Shown: piece after piece, positions 23,840 to 36,031 of the stretch
Numbering within the stretch: position 1 is the first letter of the stretch
How the letters are laid out: every line of letters begins with the position of its first letter
NCBI GenBank assembly: GCA_028583415.1
Contig: CM053271.1
Location: 90,414,584-90,478,583 of the forward strand
DNA: 64,000 bases
Source: Protea cynaroides
Taxonomy: Eukaryota; Streptophyta; Magnoliopsida; Proteales; Proteaceae
Direction of reading: 5' to 3'
Position numbers and translations under genes: made by a program
The notes under the pieces: model-generated
Told to the model about the DNA's origin: nothing
Databases searched by the model: none
Seen by the model: only the letters and a program-made list of their open reading frames with translations

Positions 23840-24567
23840 AAGGCTGTTTTTTTTTTGGTATCATTTTTCCTTTTTTTTTATTTTTATTTTTTTTTTAAAA
23901 AAGTATTTTTGAAAATCAATTTTGATAAAAAATAAAAAAATCATTTTATAACTATAACAAAAAAATAGATTGCAGGATAAAATATAGATTTGATATATCT
24001 ATGTTTAAAAATAATTTTTATAATTTTTATAGACCCATCTAAAACATACAATGATATATGTATAAGAATGAACATCTAATAACCATTTAAATCATTCAAA
24101 TATACTTCACAGGCATGGAACATAAAAAATACTAATAATATAAACATTTCAATCCTTAAATGTAGCAATCCATAGACATTTGTGGGAAGAAAAATTCTTA
24201 TATAAACGAGTCCATAAAAAAGAAGTAGCAAAATGAAACAACCACTTTAAAAAAAATTACAATCATCTGTAGCACAGTAATATAAAAAGAATAATGAAAC
24301 AAAAGCCATATGTAAAAATAATTATAAATTCTCCAAAAAAGGAAATCGTAATCACCGCAACTAGTCAAGTTCTACATCTGTTAAATATCACAGGTCCTTA
24401 GATTCATTATCTCCAACAAACAAGAAGTCTTTAGAAACATCTCCTTAAATTATTATAAGCCTCCACCTTTGATTGGATGAAATTATGTGATGGAACAGAA
24501 TTCACAGATTTGGTAGAAAAAGTGTAGTTCACACTGCAATTTTTACCTTAATAGAATTGCAGGTAGT
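23840..24567. other. AT-rich intergenic sequence
   Basis: Strongly A/T-rich with poly-T runs (23848-23896). I see no gene or element boundary. Confidence 0.6.
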
Positions 24568-25440
24568 TGATACGGGAGAATGTGTCTCCCCTAATTAAGT
24601 TTCGACACGTGTATATTAGGGCCCAAACCCTCGGGGGAAGGCCCCTTCTTATAACTAACCTTGAAAGAATGAGACAAAAGCAGCTCTTGATGAACCGGAA
24701 CCACCCATGAGAATATTGAGGAACTTTGGATCCTCGATATCATAAGGACTTCGGAGCCTTGCCATCACGAGGGCCTCAGAGCCTCGTCATCATGAGGGCC
24801 TCGACACCTCATCCAAATGGGAGCTCCGACGCCCTGCCAATAGGGGGGCCTCGGCCCCTCGGCAATATGAAGGCCTCAGCGCCTCGGCAATATGGAGGCC
24901 TCGTTGCCTTCGACATGTGGTGGCCTCGGCGCCTCTCCAAGAACAAGGCTAGCCGTACAAATTCACACACATTATGCCAGTTGTATGGTAACGTATGAGT
25001 GGGGGGCCCACTACGAAAGACCTAAGTGCGAAGAGCAAGATCTCTGAGATATCCGCCATGAAGTAATCAACGGAATCCTGAAATAGAGATCCTACCATCT
25101 AATGACTCAACATAAGATCACCTGATCTCCAAATCAACGAGTGTAAATCACGCTCTAGGGGAGGATATTCTGCCACAATAGAAGACATGTCCAGCTCCCA
25201 TGTTCAGATCACTCCCAACCTAGACACAAACAATCTCAAGTATCCAAATTCAGAGCAAGTGAGTTATCCAAATCCCCTTAATTCAAAGGGACAGTTCTCC
25301 TTGCCTATCCCATATTGCTTGTCCATCAAACTAACTTAAGCTTTGGAGTGGCCAAAGGGTGTTTTCACCCGACAATCACTGTGGTGTCTTTTCTTCCTTT
25401 TGCAGGAATTCTATACAAGCTAAGGACCAATATGGTTTGA
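24568..25440 (+). mobile_element. Ty3-type LTR fragment with tandem 24-bp repeats
   Basis: The stretch contains a minisatellite (24730-24945), then tccaaatccccttaattc, aacttaagctttggagtgg and ggtgttttcacccgac. The last two resemble a conserved LTR tract of plant Tat/Athila-type Ty3 elements, as far as I can judge by eye. No coding remains, primer site or clear TG/CA ends. Confidence 0.45.
24730..24945 (+). repeat. Degenerate ~24-bp tandem repeat
   Basis: About nine imperfect units of the form gggcctcggcgcctcggcaa tatga, e.g. gagggcctcagagcctcgtc, ggcctcagcgcctcggcaat, ggaggcctcgttgccttcga. There is no spacer structure. Confidence 0.75.
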
Positions 25441-25953
25441 ATCCAGCTAGAGGCAACAATAGTAGCAACTGCAAACTTCTCTACAAGAAGCCTTATTAGT
25501 AAAGGAGCCGTATGACACATTTATATGGCAAATCATAAGAGCTATGTTCTTGATGGAGTCGATTTGAATCCTGAGATCTATTGATTGTAAAATGTATGAA
25601 TTCAAGAGACCGGTATATGCTATTTGGTGTGCCAGTTCCAGGCCAGGCCAAAGATGACCATCCCAACTCACTTACTTTCTTTTCCAAGTTTGGCTGTGAA
25701 TCTATAGAGGATCTCATGGATCAGGTACACATGAACAACAAAAATACACTGATCATTTCTTACATGAACAGAGCTTTTTTTTTTCTTTTGGTAAAAATAT
25801 GAACAACGCTTCTTCCTTTATATATGCACTGGATCAATTCCAGTTGTCTACTTGTTTACTCCTCTTCCCACTTTCCAGCAACACTAGCTTTCTCCATCAC
25901 ATAAATCCATTACCAATTTAACACAACGACACAAAAACCCTCCCCCAAAAAAA
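25441..25953 (+). promoter_or_regulatory. Upstream region of MYB5-like locus
   Basis: Non-coding. A TATATA at 25819-25824 lies about 130 bases before the MYB start codon, and the sequence between (ctcctcttcccactttccag, then aacacaacgacac) looks like a normal 5' untranslated leader. This suggests the native promoter is still attached. Confidence 0.4.
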
Positions 25954-26222
25954 ATGAGAAAACCATCTCCAACTTCGGCGACGACATCAGCATTAGGAAC
26001 ACCGATGGCGACATCAGCATCAGTAACACCAGCATTGGCGGCATCATCAAGTAAGACCCCATGCTGTACTAAGGTTGGTCTGAAAAGAGGGCCATGGACA
26101 GTAGAAGAAGATGAACTGCTCACCGATTACATCAAGAGAGAAGGAGAAGGACGATGGCAGATGCTACTGAAGCGAGCAGAACTGTTACGCTGTGGTAAAA
26201 GCTGTCGTCTTCGCTAGATGAA
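25954..26222 (+). pseudogene. Truncated R2R3-MYB gene, MYB5-like
   Basis: The frame starts at an ATG (MRKPSPTSATTSALG...) and enters the R2 MYB repeat: SSKTPCCTKVGLKRGPWTVE, EDELLTDYIKREGEGRW and LRCGKSCRLR. The characteristic PCCTK(V/M)G(L/M)KRGPWT wording points to the MYB5 subgroup, regulators of flavonoid/proanthocyanidin and epidermal differentiation. After CRLR the conserved Trp codon is TAG (26215-26217), then ATG AAC is still alignable, and homology ends at about 26222. The R3 repeat and activation region are absent. RAG of family members is RAE here, and PKR is LKR. R2 runs without interruption across the position where many R2R3-MYB genes have intron 1; some lineages lack that intron, so this does not prove a processed copy. 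Non-functional as a two-repeat MYB. Confidence 0.78.
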
Positions 26223-27699
26223 CCGCATAAGCGATGGAGTGCTCGGGGATCGCCGAAGTTGAGTCAAAGTATCAGCAGAGGGACAGCCTTGGTTTCTCTG
26301 AAAGAAGGGAGAGGGAAAGAATGAAGGTGGAGAAGAAGAAAGAGGATTGTTTTTATCGTTATATTCAATGGACACGTTTACCCTCATTTTTACATCAGTT
26401 AGGAGATAAAAAAAACTGGTGCAACTTAAAACTTGCACAAAAACAGATTCAAAAATATTTTTTGGCAAAAATCAAAAGGAGGTCTCAACCTCTTTTTGAA
26501 TTTGAACCTGTTTTTATTTTTTCTGACAAGAAAAAGCAACAGAAAACAAACCAAACACCTACAAAAATATAAACTTATTAAAAAAGTAAAAACAAAAATG
26601 ATACCAAACACAACCTAATTAAATATTTTGTTCTTTGATTGAATTATTAATCAATTAGTCCTCATTTGTGAGATATGAACACATTTATATTTGGTCCTAT
26701 CAGTCTTGGTTCATAATCGGTCTTATTTTAATAAGTTTATTAATGAATTTCAATGATACAAATCAACTGGTCCACAATTGGTTGTGCTATTCGATCTTAC
26801 ACTAATCATCCCAATTTATTTTGATGGATAATATTTTCTCATTAAGGGTTTGTAAGAACATTTTTCTTAACTACCTCTATATCATTAACTACTAAACTGT
26901 TATATTCAATCATACTCCTTAGGTAGGACTAGGACACATGGTCTATCATTGTCTACCAAACTATAGGATTTATCATTATGTATTATTAGAAATAAAAAAT
27001 GGGAGTCTTTTTATACTTCAATGATGTCCCTTAGTCTTAAAAGACATAAAAAATGGAGGTTTTAAATGAGAGATTAAGTCTTTAGGAATTTAATCTTTAG
27101 CGGTTAATAGTGGTTTAATTGGTTGGTGTTGGGTTCGTTCCATAATCTGTCGGCATGGTCAGACGACCGTCAGGCTACACCTTTGCATCGTGAACGATCG
27201 ATTAATAATTGGTTCGGGCCTAAGCCTAGCACGTTTAGTAAAAGGTGAGCGTCAGTCCAAGTTTTAATAGGTCAGTCCGATTCGAGGGACACAATGCGGG
27301 CCAGAAATTGACACCCCTATAATGTGACTTGTCTCCATGTGGGGTTTGATATCTTGCCAGCTCGAATGAATGTCATATCTTTGCATATTTCTCTAGATAA
27401 CTCTTGTAGTAGTCCTGGTACTACAACTGCAGTGGTAGTACCTTATCCATTTTTATTTGATCATGAGAATATCTTGGGATGAGACTGGGCATGGGCCTTA
27501 ATACATAGTCAAAAGATTATGGAACAAATTTGTAAAGTATATGATACAAAGGATTTTCGTATCTGGCCCTGCTGGTTTTGGTTGGACCTGGATCCTCTCT
27601 TATCATCTAGCCACCTTAGTTGTCCATTGGATGGGCTAGGATACTCGGCACTCATGACAATGCATCCCATATTGTTTGATGGAAGATTGGTGCGAACCC
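26223..27699. other. AT-rich intergenic sequence with TE traces
   Basis: No gene recognised. A possible TIR-element right end (gaaattgacacccctataa) lies near 27306-27324. From 27340 a few copia-like words may belong to the fragment that is clear from 27700. Confidence 0.4.
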
Positions 27700-28137
27700 A
27701 TTGATGTTCATATGGATCCTCATCTCAAATTAGCTACTTATGATAGTGTTGATTATAGTGATGTTCATCAGTATTGTCGATTTATTAGCAAGTTCATGTA
27801 CCTGACTATTACTCGGCCTAATATATCCTATACTGTTGGAGTACTCTATTAATTTATGCAAATTCCAAAAAAATTTCATTGTACTTTGTTAATTTATGCA
27901 AATTCCAAAAAAAATTCTTTGGAATGCCGCATGTCTTTTATTGCGGTATCTAAAAAGGAATCCTGGTAAATGATTACTCTATCAATCACATCAATTATTC
28001 TGATGCTGATTGGGTTGGTTCTGATGCTGATTGATCGTCTACTACTGGTTATTACACATTTCTTGGAAGCAATCTTATTACCTAGCATAGTAAGAAGGAG
28101 ATAATTGTTGCTAGATCAAGTATTGAAGCTGAATATT
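27700..28137 (+). pseudogene. Ty1/copia RNase H fragment
   Basis: In shifting frames: GKFMYLTITRPNISYTVGVL, then SDADWVGSDA, RSSTTGYYTFLGSNLIT and KKEIIVARSSIEAEY. These are hallmark strings of the copia RT/RNase H junction and RNase H domain. It is cut off at the left end of the TIR element at 28138. Confidence 0.85.
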
Positions 28138-29120
28138 AAGGGTGTTAAACGGTTTATAATTGGTTTAATAGTTCAGTCTGGTCTGGTCCGATCTAGTGTA
28201 GTGTATAAGAGGGTAAAATCAGAACTGGATCGATTAACTAAACGGTGTAAAAAATGAAACCAGAACCGATTAGTAATCGATTTCGGTCTATCAGTTTTTT
28301 AAACGATTTTTCATTAATCAATTTTGCTTGCAGTTTGTAAACAGTTTAACGTATCAATTTTAATCGATTTTTCATAAAAAAATAAAAAAATATGCATCCG
28401 ATCAAAGCTGGTACTCTTCCAAACAATATCAACACTGAATCCATAGTTAACATCGACATGTACACCCTACATACAACATTAAGGATGAGTAATTAGTAAT
28501 TGCAATTTCTTAGTTTATTCAATCTAAAAAAAATGCAATTTAAATGACCAAGATCAAAGGCAAAAAATCAACTATAATGACCAATGATAAGCCTGCTAGA
28601 GTTTTCCAATTCCAAAGTTTAACTTCGAATATTGTTTCCCCCCAAGGAGTGAGTGAGACTATTGTTTATTGGTATACCACTATACGTAATGACTAATGGA
28701 GTTATGTTTTCCAGAGTTTTTCTGTTTTAATTTAATGGTTTAGACCCTTGGAAAATAGGGTTGGATATTGGAAAAATAATTTATTAATTGCAGTTGGGTT
28801 GGAGTTGGGGTCTTTATTCTTTAGTCTTTGGAAATAATTTATTAACAATATAGGGAATGAGTTAGCTTTTAGAGAATTAACTGGTCATATTCTCTTACCA
28901 AAAAAAAAAAAAAATTCCTATTCATATTCTATTTGGTTTAATCGGTATCTAGACAGTGTAATCTGCCGATTTAAACAGTTCAAAACCAAACTGAATCGGT
29001 TAAGTAAACAATGTAATATTTGAATCCAGAACCGACTGATTATTAAATGGTCTCTCGATTCCGATGTAAATGGTTCGGTCCGATTTTAATAAACGATTTC
29101 AATCCATATGTTGCACCCTT
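28138..29120. mobile_element. TIR element, hAT-like, non-autonomous
   Basis: Ends AAGGGTGTTAAACGG and the complement of ...ATATGTTGCACCCTT. Both flanks carry many short repeats of the kind cggttaagtaaac, aaccgatta and atcgattttaatcg, arranged as inverted subterminal motifs. The centre is AT-rich and non-coding. No clear 8-bp duplication: the left flank is copia, the right flank LINE, so target DNA was probably lost or rearranged. Confidence 0.55.
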
Positions 29121-29123
29121 ACC

Positions 29124-29897
29124 TACATTGGAGCAATCTTGGTGTTAGAGCCACATCACCTCAAATCTGAATGGGCGCTTTCCTTTCGAAAATTTACCCT
29201 CTAAATCCACTACCAAAGGGTTTTGGCTGGATCCGAAGGCAGGTTTAACTGTAACCACTGCATTCTCATAGCTGATTCTCCAGTCAATATTTGCTAAAAC
29301 TCTGTCCAGTCTGATTTTAATGTTGGCCTCTCCAACTCTTTTGTTGTTCCAAGTATAGATGGGGCCCGAGAATCCCAGGTCAAAGAAACCATAAAAGTCC
29401 ACCATATCATTGAACTGATCACAATCTCTTGTATTGGGAGAATTGCCACCCGATTTTTCTTCCCAACGAAAGGAAGGAATTGAAATCACTAAGGCACATC
29501 CACTTGGATCCATTTCTTTGAGGTTATAAATCTTTGAGTTTATTCCAAGTAAGATATCTTTGAGATCTATCAGAATCTCCATAAACATAAGTTAGAAAGA
29601 AAGGGGGAGAATTTCTGAAAGAGACCAAGCAATCTATCATTCTGCTGTCCATATTTAGAAGGGACATATGATATCGTGATTCTAGAGTAGATCCAATCTC
29701 CTGATAGCCCATTCGGATCCATATATAAAGCTTTCTTATTCTTAAAATTTTGAAGAAGTCTTTCCATTTTTGGTCTTGCATTCTTTGTTTCCGTTAAGGA
29801 ACAAGATATCTGGCTTATCCATTTTTATGAGGTTTGAAAGAGAACGAATTGTCAAGGCACCTCCAAGAGCTTGACAATTTCAATTTAGGATTTTCAT
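29124..29897 (-). pseudogene. LINE ORF2, apurinic-type endonuclease domain only
   Basis: Starts MKILN then TGA where plant LINEs have Trp, then NCQALGGALTIRSLSNLIKM and DKPDILFL. After frameshifts: FFLTYVYGDSDRSQRYLTWN, FNDMVDFYGFFDLGFSGPIY, TWNNKRVGEANIKIRLDRVL and KRPFRFEVMWL followed by TAA. These match the exonuclease-endonuclease-phosphatase fold of LINE ORF2. Homology continues a few codons past the TAA (HQDCSNV) to about 29124. Confidence 0.85.
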
Positions 29898-31560
29898 TGT
29901 AACCAGTGGGATTGATTTTCCCTAGCCACCATTGGGCCAACTGATAAAAAATGCTCTTCTGTCTTGTTCTTGTCACGGGCTGCCTCTTGTATTCTCCTTT
30001 GCCTTTTGACACCTTGGGACTTTCGGGTTGTAATGGAGGATGGTTCGGGGTGGTCTGATGGTAAAGGAAGGAAGAGGTGGGTGTTGCTATTGGTGGTATT
30101 GATGGGAAAAGGATTGGTGTCTTGTTGAAAGAAAAGGGGGGAATTATGAATATTATAGTCTTCTGGAGCAAACGATTTTACTTGGGTTACCTGAGATGAT
30201 TCATGATAATCGGTATCTCTCTGAGGTGATTGAATGGTTGTGGGTTCATCACCATTATCTAAAGAAACTCCAGAAAATCGAGGCATTAGCTGCATTAACG
30301 CAGCTGTAAAGTCTGGATTATGTAGTAAATGCTCAGGAATATATGAAAGTCCTGATTTGGGTTTGTCTCTGGATACTTTGGAAAGTGGTTTGCACGTGAT
30401 GGAAAGGCTGGTATGGTGGTTATCTTGGCTTAGAGTTCTTGAAAAAATGGATACTGCTCGGATTTATGTGATGGTCATTTGGGTTTCCCAAAGTAGAGTC
30501 AACAATTACTTGGTTTGATGTTGGTGGAAGTCTAGCTAGTAGCATGCATCATAGTCTTTGGAATCTGAGAGGTCACTGTCGATGATGTCTGCTTCTTGTT
30601 TTTTCCGGTGGTAGTTCTGGTGGTGTTGATCTGGTTTGAAGATGAAGAAGAGGGCCATGAGTCGGGTCCCTTTTCATGACCTTAGCTTTCTCCAAAAGAC
30701 GAGGTGACGGAACTATAGCTTTCAGATCAGCATAGTGTCTCTCTGATAAGAGAAGGCATTCTTCGGACGAGATACATCTGTGCTCCTTCTTGTGAGAGTG
30801 TTCAAACTCAAAATCCTGATTGCATCTAAAATGGTCGTGTCCAATAATTCCATTGAAGAAACAATACAGAGGAAGTCTTTCATATTTGATTTTAATCAAA
30901 TGCTCCACACCATTCTTCCTTCTGTTATAGAAGGAAGATCGTAAGGGGTTGCATATATCAATAATTGTTCTAGCATGAATAAACTGAGTTTTCTACCCTT
31001 GATTGATTCCATCTATGATCATAAGTTGAGTAATATTCCCAAATAGAGAAATGAGTTTTGGAACCATATTTTCATTGAATAGTTCTAGGGGGATATTATG
31101 GAGCTGAACCCAGATCTCAACTTTGTCGAAACTCCAGATATGTTTATCGTTCCAGTGCTCTAAACCAATGAAATTACCTGAAACAGTCAATGGAGCCTCC
31201 CTCATAACATTCTGTGGATCCAGCAGATGAGTAAACCTGAAAGTATAGGTATCCGTGGAGAAAACCGAAACCTCAACCTGATGGTGGAGACTCTAGGCAG
31301 CAGGAAGTGCTTCAAAAACTGTTTGTTTACGGTATGGCTTTCCTGTGATGATTCTCCCAATCAGTGTTAACTGGCCAATTAAACTCCGAGCATTGGGCTG
31401 CCGCATCGTCGTCTAAGATAATAGTCTCAATCTTCCTTGTAGGGTTTCTGTTTTGAGCTGAAGTGGGTGAGGACTGTTGCTCAAATAAGTCATCGATCTT
31501 GGTTGCTAATGGGTTGCACACTATCCGGTGGTAATGCTATTTGATTTTCCTCAAGGATCC
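29894..31560 (-). pseudogene. LINE ORF1 (DUF4283 and CCHC-like zinc knuckle)
   Basis: An RNA-binding protein of plant L1 elements. Readable pieces: MCNPLATKIDDLFEQ at the start; GLEHWNDKHIWSFDKVEIWV and LHNIPLELFNENMV (DUF4283-type core, about 31205-31060); IKYERLPLYCFFNGIIGHDH (the zf-CCHC_4 type knuckle, with the first cysteine kept, the second replaced by asparagine, and CNQD later); a Ser/Pro-rich linker; and a basic tail TRKSQGVKRQRRIQEAARDK. Stops and frameshifts separate these pieces, so it is inactive. Confidence 0.75.
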
Positions 31561-31700
31561 ATGGCAGAAACAGAAGTGACAGACAAAACAAAAAGAACAG
31601 TTTACAGAGACTGAGTTACACACACATGGCAGAGGGTCACTCGCAGGGACGTAAGAGAAGCTTCAGGCGCTTTGCCTAATTTTGTTTCCTTTTTTAAGAC

Positions 31701-31891
31701 CCTCTTGTTTCCCATTACTTCTTATCAAACACAACTTAAATGTTTTTGTGTCCAGATCGTCTCTATCACCCCAATCATGTATTAACCCCTATTAACCCTC
31801 TATAAAATAACACTTGGTAGGTTAAGTGGGTCCCAATTATACTACAAACCATCCCCAACGCTTTAATTCAGACGTCCAGTTTCAATCCAAA
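31701..31891. other. Short intergenic stretch
   Basis: Nothing recognised between the LINE 5' end and the MITE. Confidence 0.5.
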
Positions 31892-32102
31892 GGATCCACA
31901 TCCTCTCCTCCCAGAGGTTCGGAAGGAGGGCTGGCAACCTGGGCAACCAGTGGTCAACACCTGAGGTTTGGGTGAATATGAGCCGACAACGGAGTATCGG
32001 TTCGGATGCAGGATTTGGATTCACTAGAACCCCAGGTGTCGGTCATCCAATGGGGTGCTGCCCCTCCTCCCGAATCTCTTGGAGGAGAGGATTTGAATAC
32101 CT
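31892..32102. mobile_element. Foldback MITE, degraded copy
   Basis: Left end ggatccacatcctctcctcc and right end ggaggagaggatttgaatac match the ends of the element at 39973-40204, and the inner words caacacctgagg and cccaggtgtcggtcat are shared. No clear target duplication. Confidence 0.65.
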
Positions 32103-34220
32103 CCCTCTCCCTCTCCCTCTCCTTCGGTCCCTCGAATCCCTCGTAACCTTCTTCATCATCCCTAATCTCTCATCACTGATTCCTCATTCTCTCGTTCCCT
32201 CCATATCTGCGACGGTCGGAGTTGTTGGACTCTGCAACTGAAGCAACGACATTGCAATGTCTGGTGGACCAGCCCTTGGTCTTTGCAACTGAGGTAAAAA
32301 TCATAATCTCTCTCTCTTCCCTTAACAGGCTTGTAATTAGATTGCATCCCTACTGAGCGGAACAAGCAACCCTTCTCATGATCCGTAGACTACTATTATT
32401 TAAATTTTGCTCTTTTTTTTTCCTTGTTTTGTTCATCTATTTTTGAAAATGGTATATTTTTGTTGGAGGTTAGATGGTTTTTGGGGTAGATTTTAAGCAA
32501 AGCTGGGAGGATGATTTTCCTTGTTTTGTTCATCTATTTTTGAAAATGGTATATTTTTGTTGGAGGTTAGATGGTTTTTGGGGTAGATTTTAAGCAAAGC
32601 TGGGAGGATGATTTGCAGGGTCTTTTTTTTTTTTTTTCTGATTTAACTATTGAGAAGGGTACCATTTTGCTTCCTGGTTGTTCAGAGTTTGTTGTACAAA
32701 TGTATGATGTTAGCAAATCAGATTCATTGACCTTGGATCAAGTTGTAAACCTGAGTGAACTAAGTAATTGAAGTCCATTTGCTTGTTGCAGTGCAATAAC
32801 TTGTTCTAACTTGACTAATTTAGGGAGATGGATAAACCAAGAACCAAACTACTGACATTTCTGGTTTCATGTACACTAGCTTCGTCATTCCTACCTTGTC
32901 TGTAGGTTCTGTAGGATAAAACAAATTGGATGCTTAATGTGATTGATAAAGGTTGTAGATGCTTCCTCATTCCTATTTTCTTGCTATGTTTTCTGAATTT
33001 TTTGCAACTGATTCCTTGTACCTTCCAGAACTGTATTAGTTTTTAAGTTTCATGGTTTGGATCATCTCTCTAAGCCCAGGTGACTCTATTGTTAATTTTC
33101 AAGATGCCTAACTATTGCCCACTATTGACTGATATCACATGGTGAAAGACTTCACTAATACACATAGGTACCACCTTTAAAACAATTGTGTAAAGGCCGC
33201 TTGTAGGACTTTCAGGCATGTAGTCCTTACACTTCACTCCCTCCTTTGGTATAGGGTTTTTCCTTAAAACGAACAAGTTAATTTCCTGTCGGATGAATGT
33301 ATGTTCCACGGGATATTTATAGTCATACATCTTGGCATTAACTTGGTTCCCACTCGACGGGGAATTATACTTTCATAGTTTTTCTTTTCCTTTACTTACT
33401 TTTCCAATGGCTTCATGTGTCAAAGGAGTTTAGGGAAGTGACTGTATAGTAGTAAGCATGTAAGAGTGCTGCATCAATAATAATACTAGGTTAGGTTAAG
33501 GTTTATCCCAACTGATATTACCTTGGCATCAACTTTGTGGTTAACTTAGACATCGAATTTCAGATTTCCTGTTTTGTTATGCCTTGTTCAAGTGATCGAA
33601 TTGGTTCGGTCTGATATGTTTGGCTTCTTTATTTATTTCAAGTTGACCATTTTGGCAAACACATACACTAAGTGCTTGTTTATGCATCGAACTGTAGTTT
33701 GAAACTCTTAAGTGTTTATGATCACTCATAATTGTTTCTTTTTTGTTGTTTTCTCTTTTTCCTTTAGTTAAGCTTATTTTGCTTGAATATTTGGTTTGAG
33801 TTAGCTTTGTTATTAGATATTGGTATCTACTATTCTTGGAAATTTGGCTAAGTTTTGTACCAATATGTTGTTAGACATTTGATAATGGAAGTTGCCTTTT
33901 TTTTGGTAAATGATTTAAGCTATTACTACATGCAGCACTCCATTTGATTGTTCTTTGCATTGGCCCTTGGTTGCAAAACCATGAGATTGTGAATTGGTGA
34001 TTTTAAAGCAATGAATTGAATGTTTTTCAACTCTAATGTGAAGCAGTTGGGAATCTTTTGCGTATTTTATTGACTATGATTATAGCACATAAAAAAATAT
34101 TCTCTTAAACATGAGTAAAACCAGATTCTGTAAACAGCATCAATGGTTGTGAATTTTGAAGTTCTTCTTCTTAAATTCTGAATATGTTATTTGATTAGGT
34201 GTTGAAATAACCAGCTGCAT
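32103..34220. other. Gene-like but unassigned sequence
   Basis: At 32100-32300 there is a CT-rich leader-like stretch, an ATG at 32258 (MSGGPALGLCN then stop) and gaggtaaaaatc that could be a splice donor. At 32614-32770 a short frame reads KGTILLPGCSEFVVQMYDVS and DSLTLDQVVNLSEL. I could not connect these into a gene or recognise a family. It could be a decayed gene or a non-coding transcript. Confidence 0.25.
32421..32614 (+). repeat. Perfect 97-bp tandem duplication
   Basis: Units 32421-32517 and 32518-32614 begin tccttgttttgttcatctat and appear identical, so the duplication is recent. It lies in non-coding DNA. Confidence 0.92.
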
Positions 34221-35997
34221 TCACTGGTGAAGACTCTTCAAATGAGAACAAACTTGGGAGTAAAAGAGGCGAGTAAGAAGTGTGTGCTGAAATTAGAAAT
34301 CAGCCCAAAAGAAAGTGCTAAATTTCTCTCTATAGTTGCTGTTTATTTATTTTTATTAATTTTATTCTTAATTTTTTTTGTTTACTTTATCCAGATAAAG
34401 ACCATATTTTGTCCCAACCGGGGCGTCCTTCACTTCGAAAACATGTGCTCCATTAATTGCAACCCTTTCACTTGGGGTAATTTCCATATGATATTTGACC
34501 AAGTGGACTGCTGATATGTTTCTTATGGTTAATGGTAGAGATTTTGGGACCTATTACATTAAGCTTAAAAATTGAGTTCAAAACTTTAAATATAGATTGA
34601 GGTTTTCCTTTCTCAACTCCCAAGCTTGCTTCCTAGAAATGCATTTTGCAAGAGTAGTTTCCATTAAAGATTTTCCTTCTAAACTGCCAAGCTTGTTTCC
34701 TTGAAATGCTATTCAATGCTTTTCTGTCTATTCCCCCTCCCCCAGTCATTATTTCTGAAAGCTTTCAGTGCATTGGAGAGGAAATTGTCATTAATCACAC
34801 TTGATTGATCCAGGTCAAGGCTAAAATTGAAGAGTTCATCAAAGTGATTTTTGCTTTATTTGTAGGTATGTTATTTTTTCTTTTAAATATATTTTTTGCT
34901 GTGCTTGATTTTTCCTTCTATATGTTTACTTCTCTGGTATATTGGCCTTTATTTTCCGATGATGTATATCGCTTGATTAATATTTTTCTTTTATAGATTT
35001 ATTGCCAATTTTTGTCATAGGGTTTTAGTAGACCTGGTTGCACCATCTGCTGCTAGTTTTTGTTCAAGCTGGCACAAAATAGCTTTACTTTCAAGTTATT
35101 TGACTCTCTTTTTTTATTTGTGATTTGTGATTGTTCCTCTAGTGGTACATCATATGATTATGTATGAGGTATAGCTAGTGAGCCTCTAGTCTGGTTCTTG
35201 ATCCAGTTTAAGGTTCAACATTGGCCTTCTATTCATCAATCTGTAACACAGTAAAGAAGCTATTGATGATTGTGTGAGGTTCTAAGGCATTCAAAATGCC
35301 CATCGCTATTAGTGCTTTTCTTCGCCTCTCATGCTTGTTTGTTTATATCCAAAATTGAGTATGGAAGAAACTAATTGCTGCTATAGGGTGTGGTTATGTG
35401 TCCACAAGTATGGATATCTTTTTCTTTTTTCTTTTCTTTTTTAAAACCTTTGGATGCAAGAACTTGGATGTGTTCATGCCAATGTGGTGCATCTATGTGA
35501 ACATATTTAAATAATATATACAATTTCTGAGTGATTGAATGAATAATCTAGAAAAATTTGTTATGTGAACCTAGACAAAAAAAATATATTTAGTTATGGA
35601 CTCACAATATGACAATAAGAAGTCTAAGTGTAGTGTGCCACAAAATCTGATGTGTAAGATTAGAAGGAGATAGACTTGTAACAATACCAGTTCATTGTTT
35701 ATGTTTCTACAAATAATGGGATCATGTCCATCCTAAAATTTCTACAGAAAAAAGAGTTTTATATTTTGGAGTATCCAACACATCTTACTTCGCACGTCCT
35801 ACAAAGCTACTTAACTAGGTATCATAGGGTCCAATGATCTTTTCTCCGAAGGGTGCAAATATAATCTTTTAGATATGGAAGGTGATAGTGCAACTAGTAT
35901 GTTCCAGTTTCAGGGGTTTATATATAGGTCCTAGAACAATGGATTTCAAACTTAGATACTAAGTTGACATTTCAGCGGTAATTTGAGATGCATGTTG

Positions 35998-36000
<3 letters not shown>
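34221..36000. other. AT-rich sequence, no gene recognised
   Basis: Scattered T-rich stretches. Short frames at 34227-34514 and 34805-34996 contain long hydrophobic runs expected from T-rich DNA; I do not regard them as genes. Confidence 0.4.

Positions 36001-36028
<28 letters not shown>
36001..36028. repeat. Poly-T run
   Basis: 28 T. Together with the A run at 36293-36320 it brackets 264 bases of otherwise unremarkable sequence. Confidence 0.85.

Positions 36029-36031
<3 letters not shown>

Larger units (their letters stand above)
29121..31700 (-). mobile_element. L1-type LINE, 3'-truncated, minus strand
   Basis: Order on the minus strand: 5' leader (about 31560-31700), ORF1 (31560-29894), endonuclease part of ORF2 (29897-29124). 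It breaks off within ORF2 next to the TIR element, so RT and RNase H are missing. LINEs normally lose their 5' end, so 3' loss implies a later deletion or break. Confidence 0.8.

Noticed and set aside
24730..24945. Possible CRISPR-like array of GC-rich repeats
   Set aside because: Units are degenerate and directly adjacent, with no unique spacers, in plant nuclear DNA.
29124..29165. Plus-strand LGVRATSP reading suggestive of copia RNase H continuing past the TIR element
   Set aside because: The minus strand of the same bases reads as uninterrupted LINE endonuclease (FRFEVMWL, then HQDCSNV); the plus-strand reading is coincidence.
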